A stretch of 38,144 nucleotides of DNA from Magnetovibrio blakemorei (GTDB taxonomy: Bacteria > Pseudomonadota > Alphaproteobacteria > Rhodospirillales > Magnetovibrionaceae): assembly GCF_001746755.1 (NCBI RefSeq), contig NZ_MCGG01000015.1, positions 1-38,144 of the forward strand, in the 5' to 3' direction. The notes under the pieces are model-generated. The model was not told where the DNA came from, made no database searches, and was given only the letters and a program-made list of their open reading frames with translations. Every line of letters begins with the position of its first letter. Position 1 is the stretch's first letter. Made by a program: the position numbers and the translations under genes. This document shows, piece by piece, positions 25,719-33,720 of this stretch.

Positions 25719-25869
25719 TGGCACTCAGCGTATCACTGGTCTTTTCGTCGGAAAAAAACACGATCCGACCAAAGCTCATCAGGATATGACGCACCAACAT
25801 GGCCGTCAAAAGAACGCCAATGCCCAGTCCGGCAAGGGAAATGGCCCAAATGATAATCAATTCCAACAT
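25708..25869 (-). CDS. Small single-span membrane protein (53 aa), function unknown
   Basis: The 53-residue product begins MLELIIIWAISLAGLGIGVL and continues LTAMLVRHILMSFG, a single strongly hydrophobic helix (about residues 3-26), followed by a short tail ending SDTLSANAA. I prefer the ATG at 25869 because AAAGGAC stands 7 bases upstream; a longer version from 25908 would add 13 polar residues without such a site. It is convergent with the flagellar operon and lies on the same strand as the kinase upstream of it. An AT-rich perfect inverted repeat lies about 60-90 bases before its start. I do not recognise the family. Confidence 0.55.
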   Translation of the reverse strand: MLELIIIWAISLAGLGIGVLLTAMLVRHILMSFGRIVFFSDEKTSDTLSANAA

Positions 25870-25926
25870 ATTTTTGTCCTTTGGGGTTGTTTTCTTGTTT
25901 TGTTTCAAGCTTCAACAACAGCCCGA

Positions 25927-25956
25927 AACATATATTAGATTTATATAATATATGTT
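25927..25956. promoter_or_regulatory. 10-bp AT-rich inverted repeat, candidate operator
   Basis: AACATATATT (25927-25936) and AATATATGTT (25947-25956) are perfect inverted copies separated by 10 bases. Arm centres are 20 bp apart, about two helical turns, which suits a dimeric DNA-binding protein. It lies between the kinase stop and the start of the small membrane-protein gene. A terminator is unlikely because the arms are almost pure AT. Confidence 0.45.
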
Positions 25957-26070
25957 CATTGAGCCCCCCATGCAAGGGCTAAAACAAAAAAATCATCCCT
26001 GAGAACGCGGGTCAGCTATGCGTCTGGTGTGGGGCTTGATGTGCACAAACCAGACTTCTCCCCCTGACCT

Positions 26071-27900
26071 TCATGAGATGTCCGTTGTCAAAGCCAGATC
26101 GATCTCGACCTTTTTACCTTTGACATACGGCGCCAGTGCGGCGTCATCTTTTGTAATGTGGTTGACCAGCCAGTCCCGTAAGAAGCTGAGCAATTCAAGC
26201 GTAATTTGGGTATCACGATGAACGCGCCACCGTGCCGCAAATTGACCGACGTCTTGCGTCAGTTTACGGTGAACGTCGCGATGATATTGCAGATACGGAT
26301 AAGCACAAACCTCCATGACCACCTCTTCGCGTTTAAAGTGAGCCAAGGTGTGCTCGATCAGTTCGGTTAGAGCTTCGTCCACATTCCCTTTCATAAGGGC
26401 CTGATCTGTTAAGTTATCAAGCAACAAAATCAATGCCTTGTGGTCGTCATCAATAGCATCTATGCCGATAGACAGGTTATCATCCCAAACCAAAACGCCA
26501 AATTTTGATTCCAAGGGCAAATCGACCCAGAATGCACTGCCTCGCTCAAGTTCACTTTCAAAGTCGATGCGCCCCCCCATCTGCTCCACCATATGCTTGG
26601 ACACCGTAAGACCTATACCCGTTCCTTCGGTGGTCTTCATGGGATCATTGTTCAGACGATGAAACACGTTAAAGACGGCTTTATGGTCTTTTGGGGCGAT
26701 GCCAATGCCCTGATCACTTACCGATATGCGCAGATAACCATCCTCGGTTTCCTGGCAGTCCAAGACCACCTCACCACCATCAATATTATACTTTACGGCA
26801 TTATTGATCAGGTTGATCAGAACCTGTTTCAATCGCAATGCATCTGCGCGGATGCTTGATCGCGGTCGGCTTGTTACGTTGTTTACGATGGTAATACGGC
26901 GACTTTTTGCGACGGGCTCAATCATCTTGATACACTGATCGATCACGTCATCTGGATAGATATGGACCATCGACAATTTCATGCTGTCGGCCTCAATGCG
27001 CGCCAGGTCCAAAACATCATTGATCAGTTCCAAAAGATGCTCGCCGCCAAGGATAATGCTATTGGCGTACTCGACATGCCGGGGTGATAATTTTTCATTG
27101 GGATCAAGCTTTAACAATTGAGCAAAACCCAAGATCGCATTGAGTGGTGTGCGTAACTCGTGGCTCATGCTCGCGAGAAATTCCGACTTTGCGCGGCTCG
27201 CTTGTTTCGCCTCCTCAACCGCAGCATTCAAGGCGTTCACAAGCGGCGTGCTGATGAATTTGGTCAACAACGCCCCGATCAATGCGATGATGAGGGTGCT
27301 CAGCCCGCCCAAAACGGTAAATTTAATAAAAGGGGCACGCACTTCCGTCAGATCAATTTTTGCGACAACTCCCGCATTGAGACCCTTGAGTGGTTCATAC
27401 GCAGCGAGCACATCTACCTTTCTGTAATCAGCCCCAATCATGGTCCCCGAAAGACCCATCAAGGCGTTTCGTATGGGTTCGGACACGCCGGACTCAAAGG
27501 AAATGGGTTCGCGTATATTTTGATCTGCAAATCGTTTGTTCAACAAAAAGACAATTTGGTCGCCCGCACGTTGCGCCACCACAATTTCACCCGTTTTGCC
27601 AAACGCAGAATAATCTATATGAGCAGACTGGATCTGGCTTAGGGTCGCACCCCAAGCCCCTTGAGGATGACCATGCTTGGCATGTTCAGTATCAAACTGA
27701 GATACGGATTCAATGAGGCGGGCTTGGCTTTGCGCCAGACGCAAGAGCCACACCCCCTGTTCTTCAAGAGAAGCCTGATACAAACCCCACGCCCACGTCC
27801 CCGCACCGCATAAAGCCGCACTTACCATGACGCCGACAAGGGCGAGCGTTCGCAAAGACGTATTGATGATGAGGGCTCCTTCAACGGCACTTGATCTCAT
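26071..27900 (-). CDS. Membrane sensor histidine kinase with C-terminal hemerythrin domain
   Basis: A 609-residue protein. Two membrane segments (about 16-38 and 194-213) bracket a periplasmic sensor of about 150 residues. HisKA follows with the H-box SHELRTPLNAI (His 247), then HATPase_c with INNAVKYNIDGGE (N box) and VSDQGIGIAPKD and TEGTGIGLTVSKHM (G boxes). From about 468 comes a hemerythrin domain with a complete di-iron ligand set: D-D-D-H-K, H-F-K-R-E-E, H-R-D-V-H and H-I-T-K-D-D. That suggests cytoplasmic oxygen or redox input to kinase activity. No receiver domain and no adjacent response regulator. No HAMP domain is obvious. The ATG at 27900 lacks a good ribosome site. Confidence 0.88.
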   Translation of the reverse strand: MRSSAVEGALIINTSLRTLALVGVMVSAALCGAGTWAWGLYQASLEEQGVWLLRLAQSQARLIESVSQFDTEHAKHGHPQGAWGATLSQIQSAHIDYSAFGKTGEIVVAQRAGDQIVFLLNKRFADQNIREPISFESGVSEPIRNALMGLSGTMIGADYRKVDVLAAYEPLKGLNAGVVAKIDLTEVRAPFIKFTVLGGLSTLIIALIGALLTKFISTPLVNALNAAVEEAKQASRAKSEFLASMSHELRTPLNAILGFAQLLKLDPNEKLSPRHVEYANSIILGGEHLLELINDVLDLARIEADSMKLSMVHIYPDDVIDQCIKMIEPVAKSRRITIVNNVTSRPRSSIRADALRLKQVLINLINNAVKYNIDGGEVVLDCQETEDGYLRISVSDQGIGIAPKDHKAVFNVFHRLNNDPMKTTEGTGIGLTVSKHMVEQMGGRIDFESELERGSAFWVDLPLESKFGVLVWDDNLSIGIDAIDDDHKALILLLDNLTDQALMKGNVDEALTELIEHTLAHFKREEVVMEVCAYPYLQYHRDVHRKLTQDVGQFAARWRVHRDTQITLELLSFLRDWLVNHITKDDAALAPYVKGKKVEIDLALTTDIS

Positions 27901-27987
27901 ACATATGCATTACTCATACATATATATTATATGATAATAAAAAAACGTGACGATGAAAAAGTTGCCTAAACAGCCCCCCCTTAGCTT

Positions 27988-28419
27988 TTAACCGTGCGCA
28001 GCCTTTTTGCGGCGATGCTGGTTCAGGGCGATCTCATCGAGCATGACTTGCTCGCGACGATTTTGTTCCAGCTCATAGCGGCGCTGACGGTTCCGTTCCA
28101 CGGTCTCATATTTCTTGAGTTCTTGGTAAGCTTCTGACAATTCGTCTTGGGCATGACCAATAACCGTTCCCATTTGGTCGATGGAGTCTTGTAGGTTTTC
28201 CCGGCGCAAAATCACCCGCTGCGCAAACACACCATAGGTGATGCCGGCCAGCGTCGGATCGGCGGCGGCGGCTTTTTGCTGCACCACCAAATCGTCTTCA
28301 AGACGTTTCATCTGGTCTTCCAGCTCACCCAGAAGATGTAACAACTCACCCAGCTTGCGTCGTTTTTCATCCACGTTCCATTCGTGTAGGCGGATTAAGT
28401 TTTTGATGTTCGCTGCCAA
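27988..28419 (-). CDS. fliJ: Flagellar export protein FliJ
   Basis: A coiled-coil protein of about 143 residues that couples the FliI ATPase ring to the FlhA gate. Sequence is nearly all helical heptads rich in Glu, Gln, Arg and Leu (NLIRLHEWNVDEKRRKLGEL, then HLLGELEDQMKRLEDDLVVQ). No ATG is available near the conserved N-terminus. Two TTG codons compete: 28425, only one base after GAGGA, and 28419, seven bases after it; I prefer 28419. It follows fliI by 56 bases, the normal fliI-fliJ order. Confidence 0.88.
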   Translation of the reverse strand: MAANIKNLIRLHEWNVDEKRRKLGELLHLLGELEDQMKRLEDDLVVQQKAAAADPTLAGITYGVFAQRVILRRENLQDSIDQMGTVIGHAQDELSEAYQELKKYETVERNRQRRYELEQNRREQVMLDEIALNQHRRKKAAHG

Positions 28420-28475
28420 GTTCAAGTCCTCAAATTGTGTTTCGGTATCCCCGCCCAGGGGGATTGTTTACGCGT

Positions 28476-30020
28476 TTATTGCTTGTCGGTCGGCAGGCTC
28501 ACCCGTGGCATGTCAGGCATAAGCCCCTGCGCCAATCCTGGCTGCGCCGCATTTTGCGGCCCCGGTTGTCCCAGTTGCCCCATGGTTTGTCCAGGCGGAC
28601 GGCCCAACACCTGAACCCCAGGCTTAGCCGGTGCCTGGCCCGCGACCTGGCCCGCGACGGGTGCCGGGGCCGTAGCCGCCGTTTGGCCGGGTGCCGGCAT
28701 GTTCAACAGCTGCGCCAAAAGGACATAACATCCATCCAAATCCGTGAAGTCACCCTTGTTCTGGGTCAAAAACTGCTCCAACGGTTCGTGATAGAAAATG
28801 GCCTCGTCGACCAATGGATCGGTGCCTCGGCGATAGGCCCCCAAGCGGATCAATTCGGCCATGTCGTCATAGGTGGAAATCAACCGCCGGGCGCGGCTCA
28901 CCAAGGCATTTTGCTCATCGGTGTTACATCCGGGCATGGTTCTCGATACGCTTTTAAGGATATTTATGGCTGGAAAACGTCCGCGTTCGGCAATTTCACG
29001 ATCCAAGACCACGTGACCGTCCAAAATACCGCGCACCGCATCGGCGACCGGTTCGTTGTGGTCGTCACCTTCCACCAATACGGTGAACAACCCGGTGATG
29101 GAGCCTTGTCCGTCTTGACCCGGTCCGGCGCGTTCCAACAATCGGGGCAGTTCGGCAAACACCGACGGCGTGTAGCCTTTTGACGCAGGCGGCTCGCCCA
29201 CCGAGAGAGAAATTTCGCGCTGCGCCATGGCAAAACGGGTCACGCTGTCCATCAGGCACAATACTTCTTTGTTCTGGTCGCGAAAAAACTCTGCCGTCGC
29301 CAAGGTCGTGTACGCCGCTTGACGACGCACCAATGGCGGCTCATTGGACGTTGCGACGATCACGACGGAACGCGCCATACCGTCTTCACCAAGGTCGTCT
29401 TCGATAAACTCGCGGGCCTCGCGACCACGTTCGCCAATCAGCCCGATGATGCTGACCTCGGCATCGGTGTTGCGCGCCATCATCGACATCAACGTCGATT
29501 TACCGACACCCGAGCCGGAAAAGATACCCATGCGCTGACCCTGACAGCACGTGAGAAACGTATTCATGGCCCGCACGCCAAGATCAAGCTTACCGCCCAC
29601 CCGTTTGCGCAAATGCGCAGGCGGAGGGCTGGCCTGAATGGGATAAGAAACATCGCCGCCGGGCAAAGGCCCTTTTCCGTCCACCGGATCGCCAAAGGCA
29701 TTCACGACCCGACCCAGCCAACCTTCACAAGGATAAATCACCGGCTGCGAAGACCCCACTTCGACGCGGCAGCCGAGACTGACACCCTCCAACGGGCCGA
29801 ACGGCATCAGCAAGGCTCGATCATCGCGAAAACCGATGACTTCACACGCAATACGATGCTTGGCACGACCGTGGATCTCGCAGTGGTCGCCGATGGAAAA
29901 AACACCCTCAACGCCGGAAACTTCAACCAACATACCAACAACCGCCGCCACCTGACCGTAGATTTTAAAATCCGGCAAGCGGTCGACTTCATTGAGAATA
30001 TTGTTGACGTAAACGGGCAC
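28476..30020 (-). CDS. fliI: Flagellar export ATPase FliI
   Basis: A 514-residue ATPase of the type III export system, related to the F1 beta subunit. Walker A is SGSGVGKST (about 168-176); the family block VRAMNTFLTCCQGQRMGIFS, Walker B VLCLMDSVTRFAMAQREI and SVGEPPASKGYTPSVFAELP are clear. About 440 residues are normal; the extra C-terminal 70 or so are a Pro/Gln/Ala/Gly-rich tail (PAPVAGQVAGQAPAKPGVQV). It starts at GTG 30020 with AGGA upstream. It is divergent from ctrA over a 251-base gap, an arrangement shared by several alphaproteobacteria. fliJ follows. Confidence 0.95.
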   Translation of the reverse strand: MPVYVNNILNEVDRLPDFKIYGQVAAVVGMLVEVSGVEGVFSIGDHCEIHGRAKHRIACEVIGFRDDRALLMPFGPLEGVSLGCRVEVGSSQPVIYPCEGWLGRVVNAFGDPVDGKGPLPGGDVSYPIQASPPPAHLRKRVGGKLDLGVRAMNTFLTCCQGQRMGIFSGSGVGKSTLMSMMARNTDAEVSIIGLIGERGREAREFIEDDLGEDGMARSVVIVATSNEPPLVRRQAAYTTLATAEFFRDQNKEVLCLMDSVTRFAMAQREISLSVGEPPASKGYTPSVFAELPRLLERAGPGQDGQGSITGLFTVLVEGDDHNEPVADAVRGILDGHVVLDREIAERGRFPAINILKSVSRTMPGCNTDEQNALVSRARRLISTYDDMAELIRLGAYRRGTDPLVDEAIFYHEPLEQFLTQNKGDFTDLDGCYVLLAQLLNMPAPGQTAATAPAPVAGQVAGQAPAKPGVQVLGRPPGQTMGQLGQPGPQNAAQPGLAQGLMPDMPRVSLPTDKQ

Positions 30021-30061
30021 CGATTATCCTGGCGATAAAGTCCCGAAACCCGCCATTCTTG

Positions 30062-30241
30062 GCGAATCATTTTGGGAAAAACGACGCACGTGCGCTTCTG
30101 CCGCACAAAGCAGTATAGACTATGCACACACACCCTTTAAAGCTTGGTAAAGCAAATCAAGGCGTTAACGAAGATTAATACGTAATATATGCTACCATCA
30201 CTTGGCGTCTTGAAACTCTGCTCCACAACATATATGGTTAA
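30062..30241. promoter_or_regulatory. ctrA/fliI control region: GANTC site and CtrA-like boxes
   Basis: The 251-base divergent gap holds a GAATC (GANTC) at 30062-30066, TTAA-N6-TTAA at 30165-30178 (one base short of the CtrA full box) and ATGGTTAA at 30234-30241, which is TTAACCAT on the other strand, only 31 bases before the ctrA ATG. In Caulobacter, ctrA is autoregulated through CtrA sites and its P1 promoter is sensitive to GANTC methylation. AACATATATG overlaps the last site. Confidence 0.5.
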
Positions 30242-30271
30242 CAAGCAGTTTCTGGATGGAGATCCACACCT

Positions 30272-30973
30272 ATGCGCGTCCTGCTTGTAGAAGACGACCC
30301 CGCGATGGCGCAAAGCGTCGAATTGATGTTGAAAACCGCTGGTATGGTGGTTGACTCAACGGACCTTGGCGAAGATGGCCTCGAAATCGGCAAACTTTAC
30401 GATTACGACATCATCGTTTTGGATTTGATGCTGCCCGACATGGATGGCCTCGAAGTGCTTCGCCGTCTGCGCGATGCCCGTGTGGCGACCCCGGTTTTAA
30501 TTCTTTCGGGTCTCACGGAATCGGAAATGAAGGTCAAGGGGCTCGGCTCCGGTGCTGACGATTACCTGACCAAGCCTTTCAACAAAGAAGAATTGCTGGC
30601 GCGCATCCAAGCCATTGTCCGGCGTAGCCAAGGTCACAGCCAATCGATCATCAAAACCGGCAAGCTTGCGGTCAATCTCGATGCCTCCACCGTAGATGTG
30701 GGAGGGGTGCCCATCCACCTGACGGGCAAAGAATACGGCATTTTGGAATTGTTGAGCCTGCGCAAAGGCACCACGCTGACCAAGGAAATGTTCCTCAACC
30801 ATCTCTATGGCGGGATGGATGAACCGGAACTCAAAATCATCGACGTCTTTATCTGCAAGCTGCGGAAAAAGCTCACCGATGCCACGGGTGGCGACAACTA
30901 CATCGAAACGGTGTGGGGACGTGGCTATGTTCTGCGCGACCCTCAGCAGTCTCCGCAAGCTAAACTGGCTTAA
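30272..30973 (+). CDS. ctrA: Cell-cycle/motility response regulator CtrA
   Basis: A 233-residue OmpR-family regulator. The receiver has the acidic pocket VLLVEDD and phospho-acceptor Asp 51 ([13 protein letters not shown]). The DNA-binding half is almost invariant in Ctr[41 protein letters not shown] and [13 protein letters not shown], ending [14 protein letters not shown]. In Caulobacter it controls replication and flagellar genes; in Rhodospirillales it mainly controls motility and is often not essential. The cognate phosphotransferase ChpT is encoded at 36880. The gene ends in a 4-base overlap with the convergent cheR stop. CckA and DivK are not in the window. Confidence 0.97.
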   Translation: MRVLLVEDDPAMAQSVELMLKTAGMVVDSTDLGEDGLEIGKLYDYDIIVLDLMLPDMDGLEVLRRLRDARVATPVLILSGLTESEMKVKGLGSGADDYLTKPFNKEELLARIQAIVRRSQGHSQSIIKTGKLAVNLDASTVDVGGVPIHLTGKEYGILELLSLRKGTTLTKEMFLNHLYGGMDEPELKIIDVFICKLRKKLTDATGGDNYIETVWGRGYVLRDPQQSPQAKLA

Positions 30974-31809
30974 GGCAATTCCGCAAGACTTGGGGGCGAG
31001 CCTGTGTGCTTGTACACCCCCAGCCCTGCCTCAACGGGCCATAACTGCTCCGTGAGACCTATGGTCGATTCCGAACTTCCCAAAAACAACACCCCGTCAG
31101 GCGCGATCACACCGCCGAGCGCGTCTAAGACTTTACGTTTGGTCTCAAGATCGAAATAGATCAAGACATTGCGACAAAACACCACATCAAAGCGCCCAAG
31201 TCCACGTGGGTCCGTTAACAAGTTGAACGCCTTGAAGGTGACCGCTTTGCGAATCTTATCACTGATCCGCCAATAATCGCCTTCTTGCGCAAAGTGCTTC
31301 ACCAGCATTTGAACGGGCAATCCACGCTGGACCTCAAACTGACTGAAAAGGCCTTCTTTGGCGCGCGCCAACACCGAATGGGAAATGTCGGTCGCGACAA
31401 TTTCCATATTCCAACCGGACAAGCGGTGGGCTTCCTCGTGAAGAAGCATGGCCAATGAATAAGGTTCTTGCCCGCTTGAGCACGCAGCACACCAGATGCG
31501 CATGCGCCGCGTGTCTTTGCGCCGCTGCAACACTTGCGGCAATATTATATTTTTAAAGAGCTCAAAGGGTTCAACATCGCGAAAAAAGAGCGATTCATGG
31601 GTGTTCATCGCCTCGGCGATTTCAACCACCAACGCTTCGTTGTGGCGAATTTTAAGCGCTTTCACCATATCGACAATGGTGTCATAACCGTGCTTTCGCG
31701 CCACCGGCAAGAGACGCGTATCGATCAGATAGGTTTTATCCAAACTGACAGCCAGACCGGAACGGTCCTTTAACAGGTCCCGAATATAGTCAAAATATTC
31801 AGATCCCAT
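30970..31809 (-). CDS. cheR: Chemotaxis protein methyltransferase CheR
   Basis: A 279-residue SAM-dependent enzyme that methylates glutamates of chemoreceptors. The all-alpha N-terminal domain is present ([20 protein letters not shown]), then the catalytic domain with [40 protein letters not shown] (SAM-binding), [13 protein letters not shown] and [20 protein letters not shown]. The ATG at 31809 has AAAGGTGG upstream. It is third in cheY-cheB-cheR; the gap to cheB is 114 bases. The 3' end overlaps the ctrA stop by 4 bases. Confidence 0.96.
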   Translation of the reverse strand: MGSEYFDYIRDLLKDRSGLAVSLDKTYLIDTRLLPVARKHGYDTIVDMVKALKIRHNEALVVEIAEAMNTHESLFFRDVEPFELFKNIILPQVLQRRKDTRRMRIWCAACSSGQEPYSLAMLLHEEAHRLSGWNMEIVATDISHSVLARAKEGLFSQFEVQRGLPVQMLVKHFAQEGDYWRISDKIRKAVTFKAFNLLTDPRGLGRFDVVFCRNVLIYFDLETKRKVLDALGGVIAPDGVLFLGSSESTIGLTEQLWPVEAGLGVYKHTGSPPSLAELP

Positions 31810-31923
31810 AAAATGCCCACCTTTTCTTAAAAGCCCCGACCAAGGCCCCGCTTAAAGCCCGCGCAAAAAGCCGCGTCACTCGATGTGATTTGCAATCGGC
31901 AACCCACACAAAACGAAAAAGCG

Positions 31924-33144
31924 TTATCGGGTCCGGGAAATAAAGTTCGCGACATAACCGGGCAATTCGGTGATCGGCAATACCGCGCTGCACACACCAA
32001 GTGTTGCCGCCGCGCCGGGCATTCCCCAAACCACTGAAGTTTTTTCGTCCTGAGCGATCACCGTTCCGCCCGCTTCGACAATATGCGTGGCTCCCTTGGA
32101 GCCGTCATTGCCCATTCCCGTGAGAATGACCGCGAACACCCTGGCACCGAAGACCTTCACCACACTGCGAAACATCGGATCGACTGCAGGACGACAGAAG
32201 TTTTCGGGCGGGTCTTGATTCATCATCACGACCCGTTGCGGACCTTTTTGGGTGACGATCATATGGTAGTCACCTGGGGCCAAAAGAATTTTACCGGGTT
32301 CGAGAACGTCGCCATTTTTAGCTTCGGAACACGGCCAGCCGGTCATGCGCGTGATATGTTCCGCCAAGATGGCCGTAAACGTCGCGGGCATGTGCTGGGT
32401 AATGACGATCGGTAAATTGATCGATTTCGGCAGCCCCTTGAGAAATTCAAACAACGCCTGCGGGCCACCAGTGGAACTGCCGATAGCCAAAACATCCGGC
32501 TTCGCCGTCCCCGGTTTGCGCAAGACAATTTCGCCGCTGTTGTTGATTTTCCAACCCGTCGGGGCCGTACTCGCTGACACAGCAGCGGCAGGACGCGCCC
32601 CAGCACTCGGGGTCGGCAGGGCGGAAGGCGCTCCAATCGGCGCTCTCGGTGCTGCGGGGGCAGCCGGACGCGGTGCGAAATGGCTGCCGGTCGATTGGCG
32701 GTGAATCATGCCAAGGTTTTTGACCTTGTCGAGCAATTCACGGCGGAAATCACTTTCGCCACTCAGCTCCCGAGCAGAAGACGGCTTGGGGACATATTCC
32801 GTAGCCCCCAAGCTCAACGCTTTCATACTGATCTCGGCATTTCGCTTGGTCAGCGTTGAAGCCATGATCACCTTGATATTGGGGTCGGCCTTCAACAACA
32901 ACGGCAACGCCGTCAGGCCGTCCATCACAGGCATTTCAATGTCCAAAATGATGACGTTGACTTCGCCTGGGTGACGGGTCAAATGATTGACCGCCAACTG
33001 GCCGTTGCTGACGGAAGCCGAGACCGTCACACCGGGATCCCCCTCCAGAATGCGCGTAATTAAGCCGCGAATAACTGCGGAATCGTCCACGACCATAACC
33101 CGTAAAGGGTTCTCACTTTTAGGGGTTTGCGCCGTATCGTTCAC
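31924..33144 (-). CDS. cheB: Chemotaxis response regulator and methylesterase CheB
   Basis: A 406-residue two-domain enzyme that removes methyl groups from chemoreceptors. The receiver carries Asp 68 (VIILDIEMPVMDG). After a Pro/Ala-rich linker (about 160-205) comes the methylesterase domain with the catalytic residues in AIGSSTGGPQALFEFL (Ser), ITQHMPATFTA (His) and LTGMGNDGSKGA (Asp). It starts at GTG 33144. It lies 45 bases after cheY on the same strand. The linker is somewhat long but otherwise typical. Confidence 0.96.
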   Translation of the reverse strand: MNDTAQTPKSENPLRVMVVDDSAVIRGLITRILEGDPGVTVSASVSNGQLAVNHLTRHPGEVNVIILDIEMPVMDGLTALPLLLKADPNIKVIMASTLTKRNAEISMKALSLGATEYVPKPSSARELSGESDFRRELLDKVKNLGMIHRQSTGSHFAPRPAAPAAPRAPIGAPSALPTPSAGARPAAAVSASTAPTGWKINNSGEIVLRKPGTAKPDVLAIGSSTGGPQALFEFLKGLPKSINLPIVITQHMPATFTAILAEHITRMTGWPCSEAKNGDVLEPGKILLAPGDYHMIVTQKGPQRVVMMNQDPPENFCRPAVDPMFRSVVKVFGARVFAVILTGMGNDGSKGATHIVEAGGTVIAQDEKTSVVWGMPGAAATLGVCSAVLPITELPGYVANFISRTR

Positions 33145-33189
33145 GCCAAATATCCATTCATGGAGTTAAATCAGAAATTGAGAATTTCG

Positions 33190-33555
33190 CTAGAGTAACC
33201 CAACTTGGGTGAATTTAGCCTGAATGATTTCACTGTCGAAGGGTTTCATAATGTATTCATTCGCGCCGGCTTCGATAGCTTCTTGAATATGCTCGATATC
33301 GTTTTCCGTGGTGCAAAACACCACCACCGGAAGATTTCCGTTCGGCAGCGCGCGCAATTCCCGCAGATATTCAATCCCGCTCATCACGGGCATATTCCAA
33401 TCCAGCAAAACGGCATCCGGCATATTCGCCTTACACGCGTCCAAAGCTTGTTGGCCGTCAGCGGCTTCCACCGTTTCGAACGCGAGGTCATGAAGGATTT
33501 TTTTCGCGACCATGCGAATGACCTTGGAATCATCAACAATGAGACAAGATTTCAT
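33190..33555 (-). CDS. cheY: Chemotaxis response regulator CheY
   Basis: A 121-residue single-domain receiver. The acidic pair is CLIVDDS and the phospho-acceptor is Asp 52 (AVLLDWNMPVMSG); the Thr and Lys positions are VVVFCTTEND and EYIMKPFD. It would carry the CheA signal to the switch or act as a phosphate sink. AGGGG precedes the ATG. It heads cheY-cheB-cheR and is separated from cheA by a terminator, so it may have its own promoter. Confidence 0.93.
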   Translation of the reverse strand: MKSCLIVDDSKVIRMVAKKILHDLAFETVEAADGQQALDACKANMPDAVLLDWNMPVMSGIEYLRELRALPNGNLPVVVFCTTENDIEHIQEAIEAGANEYIMKPFDSEIIQAKFTQVGLL

Positions 33556-33670
33556 AGAGCCCCTGATATCTGCAAACCAAATCCATTGACCCTTTTACTT
33601 GCTCCAGCAAAAAAGTCACCTATAGCAACGAATAGCGCAATACAGGCTTAAAGATAAACCTTTTTTGCAC

Positions 33671-33705
33671 AAAAAAGGCCCCATCTGAAAAGGAAGGGGC
33701 CTTTT
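33671..33705 (-). terminator. Rho-independent terminator after cheA
   Basis: A 10-bp stem AAAAGGCCCC (33673-33682) and GGGGCCTTTT (33696-33705) encloses a 13-base loop and on the minus strand runs into T6. It lies just after the cheA stop (33721) and separates cheA from cheY-cheB-cheR. Confidence 0.85.
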
Positions 33706-33720
33706 ATGATGGTTTTGCGC

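Noticed and set aside
29319-30038. 239-codon plus-strand ORF opposite fliI
   Set aside because: It is an antisense shadow of fliI: His/Arg/Thr-rich composition, no ribosome site, no family resemblance.
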